In this document: positions 21,127 to 34,340 of the stretch, piece after piece
How positions within the stretch are numbered: the first letter of the stretch is position 1
Layout: the number at the start of each line of letters is the position of its first letter
Source: Neoechinorhynchus agilis
Lineage: Eukaryota > Acanthocephala
Direction of reading: 5' to 3'
DNA: 64,000 bases
Assembly (NCBI GenBank): GCA_051530055.1
Contig: CM121342.1
Location: forward strand, 9,734,001 to 9,798,000
The notes under the pieces: model-generated
Told to the model about the DNA's origin: nothing
Seen by the model: only the letters and a program-made list of their open reading frames with translations
The model's database searches: none
Position numbers and translations under genes: made by a program

Positions 21127-24100
21127 GGAATTTGATTTAACGTCCGTATTTCCGAGTGATTTGCTCTTAATCACTAATGATTGATTGTTGTATAAAAATA
21201 ATAAAGCTCTGCAGGGCATTTAAATTTTGATTTTTTGTTTGTAGAATTTGAATTTCTGATTGATTCGCTCTTTATCACTAATGATTGATTGTTGTATAAA
21301 AACAAAAAAGCACTGGAGGGTATCTAAATTTTGATTTTTTAAGAATTTGATTCAACGACCGGATTTCTAAGTGATTCGCTCTTAATGACCAATGAGTGAC
21401 CGTTCTATAAAAACAATAAAGCTCTGGAGGGCATCTCAATTTTGTTTTTTTAAGAATTTGATTTAACGTTCGGATTTCTTTGCGATTCGCTCTTAATCAC
21501 TAATGATTGATTATTGTATAAAAACAATAAAGCTCTGGAGGGCATCTAAATTTTTATTTTTTAAGAAATTTATTTAACGTCCTTATTTCTTAGTGATTCG
21601 ATCTTAATGACTAGAGGGGGCCGTTCTATAAAAACAATAAAGCTCTGCAAGGCATTTAAATTTTGATTTTTTTAAGAATTTGATTTAACGTTCATATTTC
21701 TTAGTGATTTGCTCTAAACTATAAAGCTCAGCAAGGTATTTAAATTTTGATTTTTTAAGAATTCTATTTAACGTTCGTATTTCTGAGTGATTCGCTCTAA
21801 ATCACCAATGATTGATTATTGTATAAAAACTATAAAGCTCTGGAAGGCGTTTAAATTTCGATTTTTTAAGAATTTGATTTGACGTCCGTATTTCTGAGTG
21901 ATCCGCTATAAATCACAAATGATTGATTGTTGTATAAAAACAAAAAAAGCACTGGAGGGTATCTAAATTTATATTTTTTAAGATTTTGATTCAACGAACG
22001 GATTTCTAAGTGATTCGCTCTTAATGACCAATGAGTGACCGTTCTATCAAAACAATAAAGCTCTGGAGGGCATCAAAATTTCGATTTCTTAAGAATTTGA
22101 TTTAACGTCCGGATTTCTTTGCGATTCGCTCTTAATCACCAATTAGTGACCGTTCTATCAAAACAATAAAGCTCTGGAGGGCATCCAAATTTTGATTTCT
22201 TAAGAATTTGATTTAACGTCCGGATTTCTTTGCGATTCGCTCTTAATCACCAAGAGTGACCGTTCTATCAAAACAATCATCAAAATTTCGATTCTAAATT
22301 TTGATTTCTTAAGAATTTGATTTAACGTCCGTATTTCTGAGTGATTTGCTCTTAATCACCAATGACTGACCGTTCTATCAAAACAATAAAGCTCTGGAGG
22401 GCATCAAAATTTTGATTTCTTAGGAATTTGATTTAACGTCCGGATTTCTTTGCGATTCGCTCTTAATCACCAATTAGTGACCGTTCTATCAAAACAATAA
22501 AGCTCTGGAGGGCATCAAAATTTCGATTTCTTAAGAATTTGATTTAAAGTCCGGATTTCTTTGCGATTCGCTCTTAATCACCAAGAGTGACCGTTCTATC
22601 AAAACAATAAAGCTCTGGAGGGCATCAAAATTTCGATTTCTTAAGAATTTGATTTAACGTCCGGATTTCTTTGCGATTCGCCTCTTAATCACCAAGAGTG
22701 ACCGTTCTATCAAAGCAATAAAGCTCTGGAGGGCATCCAAATTTTGATTTCTTAAGAATTTGATTTAACGTCCGGATTTCTATGCGATTCGCTCTTAATC
22801 ACCAAGAGTGACCGTTCTATCAAAAAATAAAGCTCTGGAGGGCATCAAAATTTCGATTTCTTAAGAATTTCATTTAACGTCCGGATTTCTTTGCGATTCG
22901 CTCTTAATCACCAAGAGTGACCGTTCTATCAAAACAATAAAGCTCTGGAGGGCATCCAAATTTTGATTTCTTAAGAATTTGATTTAACGTCCGGATTTCT
23001 TTGCGATTCGCTCTTAATCACCAAGAGTGACCGTTCTATCAAAACAATAAAGCTCTGGAGGGCATCAAAATTTTGATTTCTTAAGAATTTGATTTAACGT
23101 CCGGATTTTTTTGCGATTCGCTCTTAATCACCAATGAGTGACCGTTCTATCAAAACAATAAAGCTCTGGAGGGCATCAAAATTTCGATTTCTTAAGAATT
23201 TGATTTAACGTCCGGATTTCTTTGCGATTCGCTCTTAATCACCAAGAGTGACCGTTCTATCAAAACAATAAAGCTCTGGAGGAGGGCATCCAAATTTACG
23301 ATTTCTTAAGAATTTGATTTAACGTCCGGATTTCTATGCGATTCGCTCTTAATCACCAAGAGTGACCGTTCTATCAAAAATAAAGCTCTGGAGGGCATCA
23401 AAATTTCGATTTCTTAAGAATTTGATTTAACGTCCGGATTTCTTTGCGATTCGCTCTTAATCACCAAGAGTGACCGTTCTATCCAAACAATAAAGCTCTG
23501 GAGGGCATCCAAATTTTGATTTCTTAAGAATTTGATTTAACGTCCGGATTTCTTTGCGATTCGCTCTTAATCACCAAGAGTGACCGTTCTATCAAAAAAC
23601 AATAAAGCTCTGGAGGGCATCTAAATTTTGATTTCTTAAGAATTTGATTTAACGTCCGGATTTCTTTGTGATTCGCTCTTAATGACCAATGAGTGACCGT
23701 TCTATAAAAACAATAAAGCTCTGGAGGGCATCTAAATTTTGATTTCTTAAGAATTTGATTTAACGTCCGGATTTCTTTGTGATTCGCTCTTAATGACCAA
23801 TGAGTGACCGTTCTATCAAAACAATAAAGCTCTGGAGGGCATCCAAATTTTTATTTCTTAAGAATTTGATTTAACGTCCGGATTTCTTTGCGATTCGCTC
23901 TTAATCACCAAGAGTGACCGTTCTATCAAAACAATAAAGCTCTGGAGAGCATCAAAATTTCGATTTCTTAAGAATTTGATTTAACGTCCGGATTTCTTTG
24001 CGATTCGCTCTTAATCACCAATGAGTGACCGTTCTATCAAAACAATAAAGCTCTGGAGGGCATCAAAATTTTGATTTCTTAAGAATTTGATTTAACGTCC

Positions 24101-26343
24101 GGATTTCTTTGCGATTCGCTCTTAATCACCAATGAGTGACCGTTCTATCAAAACAATAAAGCTCTGGAGGGCATCAAAATTTTGATTTCTTAAGAATTTG
24201 ATTTAACGTCCGGATTTCTTTGCGATTCGCTCTTAATCACCAATGAGTGACCGTTCTATCAAAACAATAAAGCTCTGGAGGGCATCCAAATTTCGATTTC
24301 TTAAGAATTTGATTTAACGTCCGGATTTCTTTGCGATTCGCTCTTAATCACCAATGAGTGACCGTTCTATCAAAACAATAAAGCTCTGGAGGGCATCAAA
24401 ATTTTGATTTCTTAAGAATTTGATTTAACGTCCGGATTTCTTTGCGATTCGCTCTTAATCACAAGAGTGACCGTTCTATCAAAACAATAAAGCTCTGGAG
24501 GGCATCAAAATTTTGATTTCTTAAGAATTTGATTTAACGTCCGGATTTCTTTGCGATTCGCTCTTAATCACCAAGAGTGACCGTTCTATCAAAACAATAA
24601 AGCTCTGGAGGGCATCAAAATTTTGATTTCTTAAGAATTTGATTTAACGTCCGGATTTCTTTGCGATTCGCTCTTAATCACCAATGAGTGACCGTTCTAT
24701 CAAAACAATAAAGCTCTGGAGGGCATCCAAATTTTGATTTCTTAAGAATTTGATTTAACGTCCGGATTTCTTTGCGATTCGCTCTTAATCACCAAGAGTG
24801 ACCGTTCTATCAAAACAATAAAGCTCTGGAGGGCATCAAAATTTTGATTTCTTAAGAATTTGATTTAACGTCCGGATTTCTTTGCGATTCGCTCTTAATC
24901 ACCAAGAGTGACCGTTCTATCAAAACAATAAAGGTCTGGAGGGCATCAAAATTTCGATTTCTTAAGAATTTGATTTAACGTCCGGATTTCTTTGCGATTT
25001 GCTCTTAATCACCAATGAGTGACCGTTCTATCAAAACAATAAAGCTCTGGAGGGCATCAAATTTTGATTTCTTAAGAATTTGATTTAACGTCCGGATTTC
25101 TTTGCGATTGTCTTAATCGCAATAGGTGACCGTTCTATCAAAGCAATAAAGCTCTGGAGGGCATCAGAATTTCGATTTCTTAAGAATTTGATTTAACGTC
25201 GGATTTCTTTGCGATTCGCTCTTAATCACCAATGAGTAGCCGTTCTATCAAAACAATAAAAACGGGGGCATCGGGAATTTTTATTTCTTAAGAATTTGAT
25301 TTAACGTCCGGATTTCTTTGCGATTCGCTCTTAATCACCAAGAGTGACCGTTCTATCAAAACAATAAAGCTCTGGAGGGCATCAAAATTTCGATTTCTTA
25401 AGAATTGTATTTAACGTCCGGATTTCTTTGCGATTCGCTCTTAATCACCAATGAGTGACCGTTCTATCAAAACAATAAAGCTCTGGAGGGCATCCAAATT
25501 TTGATTTCTTAAGAATTTGATTTAACGTCCGGATTTCTTTTTACTGCCGATTCGCTCTTAATCACCAATGAGTGACCGTTCTATCAAAACAATAAAGCTC
25601 TGGAGGGCATCCAAATTTCGATTTCTTAAGAATTTGATTTAACGTCCGGATTTCTTTGCGATTCGCTCTTAATCACCAATGAGTGACCGTTCTATCAAAA
25701 CAATAAAGCTCTGGAGGGCATCCAAATTTTGATTTCTTAAGAATTTGATTTTACGTCCGGATTTCTTTGCGATTCGCTCTTAATCACCAAGAGTGACCGT
25801 TCTATCAAAACAATAAAGCTCTGGAGGGCATCAGAATTTTGATTTCTTAAGAATTTGATTTAACGTCCGGATTTCTTTGCGATTCGCTCTTAATCACCAA
25901 TGAGTGACCGTTCTATCAAAACAATAAAGCTCTGGAGGGCATCAAAATTTTGATTTCTTAAGAATTTGATTTAACGTCCAGTTTCTTTGCGATTTCATCT
26001 TAATCACCAATGAGTGACCGTTCTATAAAACCAATAAAGCTCTGGAGGGCATCTAAATTTTGATTTCTTAAGAATTTGATTTAACGTCCGTATTTCTGAG
26101 TGATTTGCTCTTAATCACTAATGAGTTACCGTTCTATCAAAACGATGAAGCTCTGGAAGGCATCTAAATTTTGATTTCTTAAGAATTTGATTTAACGTCC
26201 GGATTTCTGAGTGATTTGCTCTTAATCACTAATGAGTTACCGTTCTATCAAAACGATGAAGCTCTGGAGGGCATCTAAATTTTGATTTCTTAAGAATTTG
26301 ATTTAACGTCCGGATTTCTTTGTTATTCGTTCTTAATCACTAA
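21127..26343. repeat. Satellite array, 109-111-bp unit, about 47 copies
   Basis: The unit includes GATTTAACGTCCGGATTTCT, GCGATTCGCTCTTAATCACC, GTGACCGTTCTATCAAAACA and ATAAAGCTCTGGAGGGCATC. Core units from about 22050 to 25980 are almost identical, differing mainly by CCAATGAGTG versus CCAAGAGTG and TTTTGAT versus TTTCGAT. Units at the left edge (21127 to about 22000) and right edge (26000-26343) carry shared older variants (CGTCCGTATTTCTGAGTGAT, ATTGATTGTTGTATAAAA). This is the usual pattern of a satellite homogenised in its middle. No open frame is maintained. It fills the spacer between the 3' ends of PTGES2 and DAXX. From 20755 to 21126 nothing is recognised. Confidence 0.97.
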
Positions 26344-27059
26344 ACAAGTGCACGATTGTTTTTTCTTCGTTTGAACTTTAATCGTTTCTACATGTCTCGC
26401 AGTAACTTGTCTGTGACCTTTTTGATACAATGTTTTATATAAAAAGGTTCAATGAATTGTGGATGATCTCATTAGGGAAAATGGTTCGCAATCAATATAA
26501 GTACTCACGTTAAGCTTTAAATATGAGATTGCTAATTTTGTTTCGCTGATTGTCTAATTGATCTTAAATAAAACGTAGTCATTTTTTCTAAATCTTATAT
26601 GGCCGATCACCTTGCTATAAATAGATAAACCCAAATCGATCTTTAAGCAGACTTGCGACGCTTCATTAAAAAAATTAAATATCGAACTTTGTGCCAAATA
26701 CAAATATGCCGAATTCACACAATAAAAACTTGTGATTTGTTTCTCGTTATCAAAATTATCTCTTCAGCTCAATGTATGACTTATAAAAAGTTCACTAATA
26801 ACTATTTTTAGTGAGATTTCTTAGTGGCTAACACTTTAGTCGCTAATTTGAAAGATATTTAGGATGCTCTCGCTTTATTTATTTTTTCATTTCAAATAAA
26901 AATGTCAATTAAAGTTAGTACTGAGAGAAGAGCAAAAAATGGACAAGGAAAAAGTCTACTGATTTTTTTCCTTTATACAAAACCAAGACGGTTGACTGAG
27001 AGCAAATACTCTATTCTCGAAGCATAATAAAAACAGTTTACAAAATCGCTAATAGAACA
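26344..27059. other. AT-rich spacer, no gene seen
   Basis: About 715 bp of unique AT-rich sequence between the satellite and the DAXX 3' end. It probably includes the DAXX 3' untranslated part; I see no repeats or conserved reading frame. Confidence 0.5.
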
Positions 27060-28144
27060 CTAATCGAGGAAGATAATATCTCGTTCGTCCTTTATCTCCA
27101 CACTCTCGTCGCTATCCACGGATATGACTAATGGTGCTTCCTCACTAATTCCAACGAGCGATTGAGAATTGGGCGTAGGACACGAAACGTGAGAAATTCC
27201 ACAGTTATTAAGTTCATTAAGAATCTCAGAAGCTCTTTGTTCCAATCGATATTCTGCATTCGGGTTCTTCATTAGTTTACTAGCAAGAAGTTCATCACTG
27301 AGAGCTGGATCGGAGTCCACAAGTTGCTTCCACGTGGACCGAATATTGTTACTATTAATTTCCGGATTTATTGACAAAAGGCAATGATTCATTAAAAGCT
27401 CAAAAAATCATCATTACCTCTGCCGCCTACATGAGAGATCAAAAACTCCATCCTTTCCGTTCGTCTTTGATGAACAATATCTTCCAATAGCATAGTAAAC
27501 AAAACCCTCCTTTCGGCTTCCAATTCAGGACTATCTTCCTGTCCTGTAGCTGCTCGTATAGCCTTTTTAACATCTTCAAAATCAGGAAGATTTGCGTCCA
27601 TTCGTCTAATAAGATGAGTAAGTGAAGCGTTTATCATTGGACATTTGGACCGTTTAAAAAAAAATCCATTATTAACATCGATAGAGCGTTCAGTGCTTCC
27701 TAAAGATTCCTCCAAGCTCTTGATATTCTTATCGTATCTTGAAACGCGCTCTCTTAAATCGTCAATCTTCACGAACGCCGAGTCTTCATTGTCCAAATCA
27801 ACATCGCCTTCTTCTATTTCCTTCAATCTACAAATCACCTTCTCAAGCTTTCGCCGATAACGGTTTAACTTTCTCTTCTTTTTCTCGTCTTGTATTGCCT
27901 CTTCTGATACTTTTGGCATTTGTTCTAATGACAAAATTAAGTCGAGAATCATTCTATGCTTAGTCTTGTTCCGGTCTTCCACTAATTCGGTTGATTTCAA
28001 TTCACGTTGACACTTTCGCACTGCCTGTGCGACCAGCTCTTTGTCACGGTCTTCAACGAAGTGATTAATCAATTTCTGGTACCTCTCAAACGCGAATCCA
28101 GTAAATATACGGCTCATTGTGATGAATAGTGATTGTAACTCCAT
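27060..28144 (-). CDS. DAXX: DAXX-like histone H3.3 chaperone
   Basis: DAXX binds H3.3-H4 and, with ATRX, deposits them in heterochromatin. The start at 28144 (MELQSLF) is chosen because the family-like helical part begins soon after. Family signs: a basic coiled helix (KRKLNRYRRKLEKVICRLKE) leading to EGDVDLDNEDSAF, the counterpart of human ELDDPDSAY; SLTHLIRRMDANLPDFEDV matching the RIERLI...FPDYGDV block; RRTERMEFLISH; then DSDPALSDELLASKL, the near-invariant DPALSD block; and the C-terminal SUMO-interacting-like PLVISVDSDES. The two coding parts (28144 to about 27405, and about 27390 to 27060) are in different frames. A short intron is likely, but the GT/AG pair is not settled. The long acidic and disordered tail of vertebrate DAXX is much reduced. 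Confidence 0.78.
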
Positions 28145-28596
28145 TTTACTTCTAAAAATAACGAGAAAATGATCGAAACTAAACAAAACGTGAGCGCAAA
28201 TGTTTTAATTTAATTGCTCGCGCGTGATACCTACATGTGACGTAATATAAATACAGAAGAATCGATGCAGTCGTACAACAAATTCTTAGTAAATAACTAG
28301 AATACTAGAATTGAATTATTTTTCTTTACTTCGCCTTGACCAAAAATAATCCATGGAAAACATCTTCACAACTCGGATTTCGCTGTTGTGCTTCCTTAGA
28401 AAACGGTGGTTCCACTTTTTCAAGGCAAGTTTTAAACATTCGCACTTGTGCGGTGTGTAGATTTAACACTTTAACAATGATAGAGAAGGCGAGGTTTCCT
28501 GGCGAAATATTTCAAAAGAATAAAATGATTTTTAACCGGGAGTATCTTCACCATAAGTCAAAATTTAATATTTATGTTGTTGAACACAGTATTGAA
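28145..28596. other. Upstream region of DAXX, no gene seen
   Basis: No element or protein family is recognised. A 103-residue open frame at 28336-28647 runs into the SINE array and has no family resemblance. Confidence 0.4.
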
Positions 28597-29853
28597 CATC
28601 CCTCCGGATCCTCAGATATTCTCCGAGGAGGCAGGGCTCACCAGTGAATTTCCTTAATTCAGCAATATTTCGTTTCCTTTGGTTATGAGTCAACGGCGAT
28701 AATGGATCTTGAACCTTTTGACTCGGAAACAGAGAACTTCGCCCCAACTACAGAACGTACAAACCCTCCCAGATTTAAACCTTGGGTAATTGTTTAAATA
28801 TTTTTATCTTTAATCTGGCTAGCCGGTTACTTTTTATTCAGTGTTGAAGTGTCCTTCCCTTCCATGGCTAATTATTTTCCTCTGACACACAATTCACCGA
28901 TATCTTGGATCAGGGAAGCACATAAAATCACTTAATACCCGTGACCATACGGCCAAGAGTTTGTACGCATCCCTCCGGATCCTCAGATATTCTCCGAGAA
29001 GGCAGAGCTCATCATCGAATTTCCTTCCCTTCAGCAATATTTCGTTTCCTTTGGTTATGAGTCAACGGCGATAATGAATCTTGAAACTTTTGACTGGGAA
29101 ACAGGGAACCTCGCCAAAACTGCAGAACGTACAAACCCTCCAAGATTTAAACCTTGGGTAATTGTTTAAATATTTTTATCTTTAATCTGGCTAGCCGGTT
29201 ACTTTTTATTCAGTGTTGAAGTGTCCTTCCCTTCCATGGCTAATAATTTTCCTCTGACAAACAACCCACCGATTTCTTGGATCAGGGAAGCGCATAAAAC
29301 CAATTAATGCCCGCGACCGTACGGCCAAGAGTTTGTACGCATCCCTCCGGATCCTGAGATATTCTCCGAGGAGACAGAGCTCACCAGTGAATTTCCTTCC
29401 TTCAGCAATATTTCGTTTCATTTGGTTATGAGTCAACGGCGATAAATGATCTTGAACCTTTTCTCGGAAACAGAGAACTTCGCCACAACTGCAGAACGTA
29501 CAAACCCTCCCAGATTTAAACCTTAGGTAATTGTTTAAATATTTTTATCTTTAATCTGGCTAGCCGGTTACTTTTTATTCAGCGTTGAAGTGTCCTTCCC
29601 TTCCATGGCTAATTATTTTCCTCTGACACACAATTCACCGATATCTTGGATCAGGGAAGCGCATAAAACCATTTAATACCCGCGACCATACGGCCAAGAG
29701 TTTGTACGCATCCCTCCGGATCCTCAGATATTCTCCGAGAAGGCATAGCTCACCATCGAATTTCCTTCCTTTAGCAATATTTCGTTTCCTTTGGTTATGA
29801 GTCAACGGCGATAATGAATCTTGAAACTTTTGACTGGGAAACAGGGAACCTCG
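28597..29853 (-). repeat. SINE-derived tandem array, period about 370 bp
   Basis: The word CATCCCTCCGGATCCT recurs at 28597, 28969, 29340 and 29709, giving periods of 372, 371 and 369 bp and about 3.4 units. On the minus strand each unit contains the SINE tail (AAAAGTAACCGGCTAGCCAG), the body (GGTGAGC...CGGATCCGGAGGGATG) and a head with a pol III box-B-like GGTTCAAGATCC. The last unit is cut where the gypsy-like element begins at about 29854. Confidence 0.8.
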
Positions 29854-32000
29854 CTGTGATATTGAGCGTCACAATTGACCGATCAATAGTGGCGGTTTCA
29901 AGTGTGCGCACGTACGTTTTGTTATTTCGTTTGGTTGGCTCAATAAAACCTAGTTCAGGCATATATTATAACAATTTATTGAGCCAACCTCCTATTCGAA
30001 TTCTATGGAGGACGAAAAATCTCTATTGGACGATTCAACCAGTTCATGTCAAAGAATGAACCCCAACTTTAAAATCGAACGGTTCAATACGTTACCGCAT
30101 GAAAACGGTTCGGCGAAAAGATTCAAATTGTGGAAAAGAAACCTCAAGTACTTCATACAATCGGTCAACAACAAGGATGACAAACTCGAGTACCTATTTG
30201 CCAATATTGGACCGGATGTATTTGAGCTTGTCGAGGAAGCCCAAAGTTTTGACGATGCGTTCTCCACCTTGGTAAAGCTCTATGTTAACAAACCAAATGT
30301 TGTATTGACTCGACATTTGCTCGCCACTCGCAAACAGCTGGATTCGGAGGACATCGATCAATACGTCTTGAGCTTAAGGAGCATCGCTCGTGATTGTGGC
30401 TTCAAGACATCTAGTGGAGAAGACATCAAAGATGAATCCATCCGAGATGCATTTATTGCTGGGATCAAATCGAGTAACATAAGGGGAAGATTGTTGGAAA
30501 TCGAGGATTTGACCCTATCAAAGGCTATCACGATCTCGAAAAGTATCCAATGTGCGGTAGATGGTTTGGAACAATTCGATGACAGTAAAACCAGCCAATG
30601 CTTACGCAGTTTAACCGTCGCTGATTCTACCTTTGCTGATTCGATAACTGAAAATCTGAATTGCAACGCTGCCATGGCTAGCGGTAAGAACGAGGGATTT
30701 TCCGGTGGATCAATATGCTTTTTCTGTGGGAATAAGCGACATCCCAGAAACCTATGTCCTGCTAACGAAGCCAGGTGTTATAACTGCCAAAATAGTGGGC
30801 ATTTCGCTAAGATGTGCAGATCCAAAAACCCAATAAGGCCGAACTATCGTCCGTTTTTCTTGCTTGAACTACGTATGATGGCCCTTCGAAACCGACCTAG
30901 CTGGAAATCCCAGTAACGATTCAAAACAAGACGTTTCAAGCCTTACTCGATACCGGTAGCTCTCTCAATTTCATCGACAACATCACCTCAAAGAAACTTA
31001 ATCTTGTTTCAGAGCCTGCATGTATGAATGTTTCTATGGCATCCGGACGTGCAACAAAGCGGGCGCTAGGAAAGACCTATACCAAAGTACAGTATAAGGA
31101 GGAGAATACTGAAAACTTAGAATTCTATATATTGCCTGACTTATGCTGTGACATTATCTTGGGCTTGCCCTTTATCAAACTACACAAGGAATTACGAGTA
31201 AAACTGAATGGAGGGGGAAACATTCTCGAATTGACAGCCGCCGTTACCGATCATACATCAAGCGAGACCATATTCAGTCCGACCCTTTTCGAAAATTTGA
31301 GCGCCGATTGCCATCGCCACGAAATCTAGATCGTATTTTGGAACGGATTTTCAATTTATCAAATCGGAGATAGGACGTGTGCTTAAAGATGATATTATAG
31401 AAACTTCAAACTCGCCGTGCCGTGCTCAAGTTGTCCTTGGTAAAAAAGAAAACGACAAAAAACGTCGACTTTTCTCAAACGATAAATAGGTTTACATACT
31501 TGGATGCCTACGCGTTACCGAAAATTGAAACCATAGTTAATGATATCGCAAAGAATACAGTGTTTAGTCAAATTGACTTGAAGGATGCATACTATCAAGT
31601 TCCGATAGACGCCAAAGAGAGAAATTATACGTCCTTCGAAGCTTGCGGAAGATTATACCGATTCAAGAAAATTCCCATGGGAGTCACGAATGTCGTGGCC
31701 GTGTTCCAACGCTTTATGAATCACATCATCGAAGAAAATAAACTCGCAAATACTTATTCGTATTTGGATGATGTAGTCATACGTGGGAAGATCCAACAAG
31801 AACACGATCAAAATCTTGAACGTTTCAAGGAAGCGGTGACCAAGAGAGGGCTGAAACTAAACGGCTCGAAAAGCCGATATGGACTCAAAAGAGCTTTTGT
31901 GCTAGGATACGAAATCGGGGATGGACAATTAAGCCCTGACCCTAACAGACTTAAGCCTCTCAACGACATAAAATATACATTAATACTGGGGATCTAAAAA
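29854..32000 (+). mobile_element. Ty3/gypsy-like LTR element, broken fossil
   Basis: Starts with a terminal-repeat-like sequence (TGTGATATTGAGCGTCACAA) of about 145 bp that is repeated at 32084. Parts in order: gag with two CCHC zinc knuckles (about 30005-30916), an aspartic protease region with LLDTGSSLNFID, and a reverse transcriptase with LKDAYYQVP and YLDDVVI (about 31420-31980). RNase H and integrase are not seen. The element is broken, with several interruptions and loss of its 3' half. The good match between the repeats suggests a fairly recent insertion. It lies in the SINE array. Confidence 0.85.
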
Positions 32001-32083
32001 TAAAACGTCTTCAAACAACGCATCTGCTCCTTTTAAAGCTACTAATGTGTTATCCATTGAGAATATCGAGTTCATAGCCAAGG

Positions 32084-32460
32084 CTATTGTGATATTGAGC
32101 TCCACAATTGACCGATCAATAGTGGCGGTTTCAAGTGTGCGCACGTTTGTTTTGTTATTTCGTTTCGTTGGCGCAATAAAACCTAGTTCAGGTCTAGTTC
32201 AGGCATATATTATAACAATTTATTGAGCCAACCTCCTATTCGAATTCTATGGAGAACGAAAAATCTCTATTGGACGATTCAACCAGTTCATGCCAAAGAA
32301 TGAACCCCAACTTTAAAATCGAACGGTTCAATACGTTACCGCATGAAAACGGTTCGGCGAAAAGATTCAAATTGTGGAAAAGAAACCTCAAGTACTTCAT
32401 ACAATCGGTCAACAACAAGGATGACAAACTCGAGTACCTATTTGCCAATATTGGACCGGA
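32084..32460 (+). mobile_element. Second terminal repeat and gag start of the gypsy-like fossil
   Basis: Repeats 29854-30218 almost base for base (terminal-repeat part plus the start of gag), with a short internal duplication near 32190, and then stops abruptly at about 32460. It is either a second truncated copy or the 3' repeat of a rearranged tandem. No function is expected. Confidence 0.8.
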
Positions 32461-32539
32461 CGCTCCCCCACAACAATGGGCCACCATCGATACGGCTAAG
32501 CGATTTTTTGAGTTAAAAATAAACGACGGAAAATAACAT

Positions 32540-33110
32540 CTGCCAAAGATGTTAGATCCATTGCAATACAAAATTCCCGCGTTTCCATTTATGAACGAGC
32601 ATTAGCTCGTTTTGTGTTGGAATTCGCTCCGGAACACCGTTGTATCGATCCACGTTGTCATGGATTTTTGCCCAATAAATCAGTACATTCCGCCATTAAG
32701 GAAATATCTTAGAATTTCTATAATAATCTCTGCTCAACTAATATTTTAATTTCGTTTGATATTTCAAAAGCCTTCGACAATTTAAATATCGAATTCATCA
32801 TTGAAATTCATAAATATTTTAATTTCCCCTTTAACATCATCTCCAGGATTCATAACATCCTTGTTTCAAAGTCCTTTTTTCTTTCAAGATGATCACCTTC
32901 ATCGTACATAATTTCTGCACAAAGGTGTACCGCAAGGGTCACCTTTATCCCCTATTCTCTTTTGTCTCGCTACACAATACATTGTCCAGAATTGTAAGGT
33001 CTGCAATTCTATTTCTCTCTATGCTGACGATCTGACTGCAGTAATCAAGGAAGGCAATTATTTAAGGGCGAGGAAAAGACTTCTTAGTTTTGGAATAAAG
33101 AGGGTGTTCT
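32540..33110 (+). mobile_element. Non-LTR reverse transcriptase fragment, second LINE type
   Basis: A conceptual reading shows HGFLPNKSVHSAIKE, ISFDISKAFDNLN, a GVPQGSPLSPILFCLAT-like block and ISLYADDLTAV, the order of RT blocks in LINEs, across several frames. It is distinct from the jockey/CR1-like copies at 10-13 kb. It abuts the truncated gypsy copy. From 33111 to 33580 no clear domain is seen. Confidence 0.75.
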
Positions 33111-33579
33111 TGATCAGGAACAGAGCCTCGTGTAAAGAGAATTCATCAACTCGTTTGCACAGCACCGAGAGTTACGGTGAAAGATTGGCAATCTCTGCTT
33201 CATCATTAGAACCAAAAATACAGTTTCCTAGAAGACCCAACCGGTCCAGAATGATCAATTCTATCCCGGGGAGCCAGGTTCTGAAAATCTTTTACGATAG
33301 TTTGCCTGGACGCCTCATCTTCCACGTTCATCACTAATATCTCGCAATTCGCGGCATTCAATGCCAATTTTCGCCGTCTCCTTCACGAGTGTCTCCAAAT
33401 CGCGCAGTACTACAGAGGGGTAGCCGTTAAGGCTGGACTGGAGATAGTGCACGACGGGATTGATTGCGAATGAGAACGCTATTGGTCCCAAAGGATCCCT
33501 TTGTTGATCTCCTCATTCTGATCACAAAACGTTGTCATTGAACAACAAGGGAGCTGAAGTCTCATAGGCATTAACGAAT

Positions 33580-34340
33580 TAACGAAATGCTTCTGGTGCG
33601 TGATATCTTACTACTTCGAGCAAATCTGTTCGGTGAACTGTGTAGAATGCATTTTTGAAATCACATTTCCGGTGATGAACGTGCGGAGTGAATGAACAAT
33701 CGCCTCTGCGCCACAAAGTGAACAGCAGCCTAGCTGAGTAGGGCGAAGCAGCATCCCTACTTTTCCGCAATCTTAAAATTAAAAATTTGGCTGTTACGCG
33801 GCACAGAGTTGTTCCAATTGCAATGGGACGAATCCCGCCGAAAAATAGCTCAATTGCTTTCGAAATCAACTCTCCCCCTGCAAATCGGTCTACTAGGGGT
33901 GCCAATGCATTTTCAAGGGACTGAGCAGCGTCACCTACTGAAAAGGAAGTCACATCCTTTGGGTGTTGGGGCCGGAACCAGTAAAGCCCGTGAGCTGATC
34001 CGTTAGCAATAGATGAGATTGCCATCTTCAATTATGATTTCGATGATAAAATGTAAGGGATCGTATCGAAGGAGGAGAATTTCACGAAATACTGCTGACC
34101 GCCGTCACTGGGATGTTTGGAACGAAGAGTTCGTAAAGTTTCTTCGTTATTTTTGGCGAGACTATCCATTGATGATAAAAAACGAACTGCTCCTCTGACA
34201 TCTCGGTGTGCGAGCTTCGAAGAAACGCGCCTGGCAATCGACCGATTTGAGTTTCGGTGGTGGTCAGGCTCCAGGACACACTATTTACGTAGCTCGCATG
34301 CTGTCGAAAGGCATTGGGTAAAATTTTCGTCAAATTAACT
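33580..34340 (-). mobile_element. LINE RT fragment, third type, broken
   Basis: The minus strand gives LENALAPLVDRFAGGELI, then RPIAIGTTLCRVTAKFLI, then CDFKNAFYTVHRTDLLEVV, the first RT blocks of a non-LTR element. Sequence upstream on the same strand (34350-34910) is probably its N-terminal part; open frames there have no sure match. Confidence 0.7.

Noticed and set aside
21019-26343. Possible CRISPR-like or coding array
   Set aside because: Units are direct 109-111-bp copies with no separate repeat and spacer parts and no persistent reading frame; it is an ordinary satellite.
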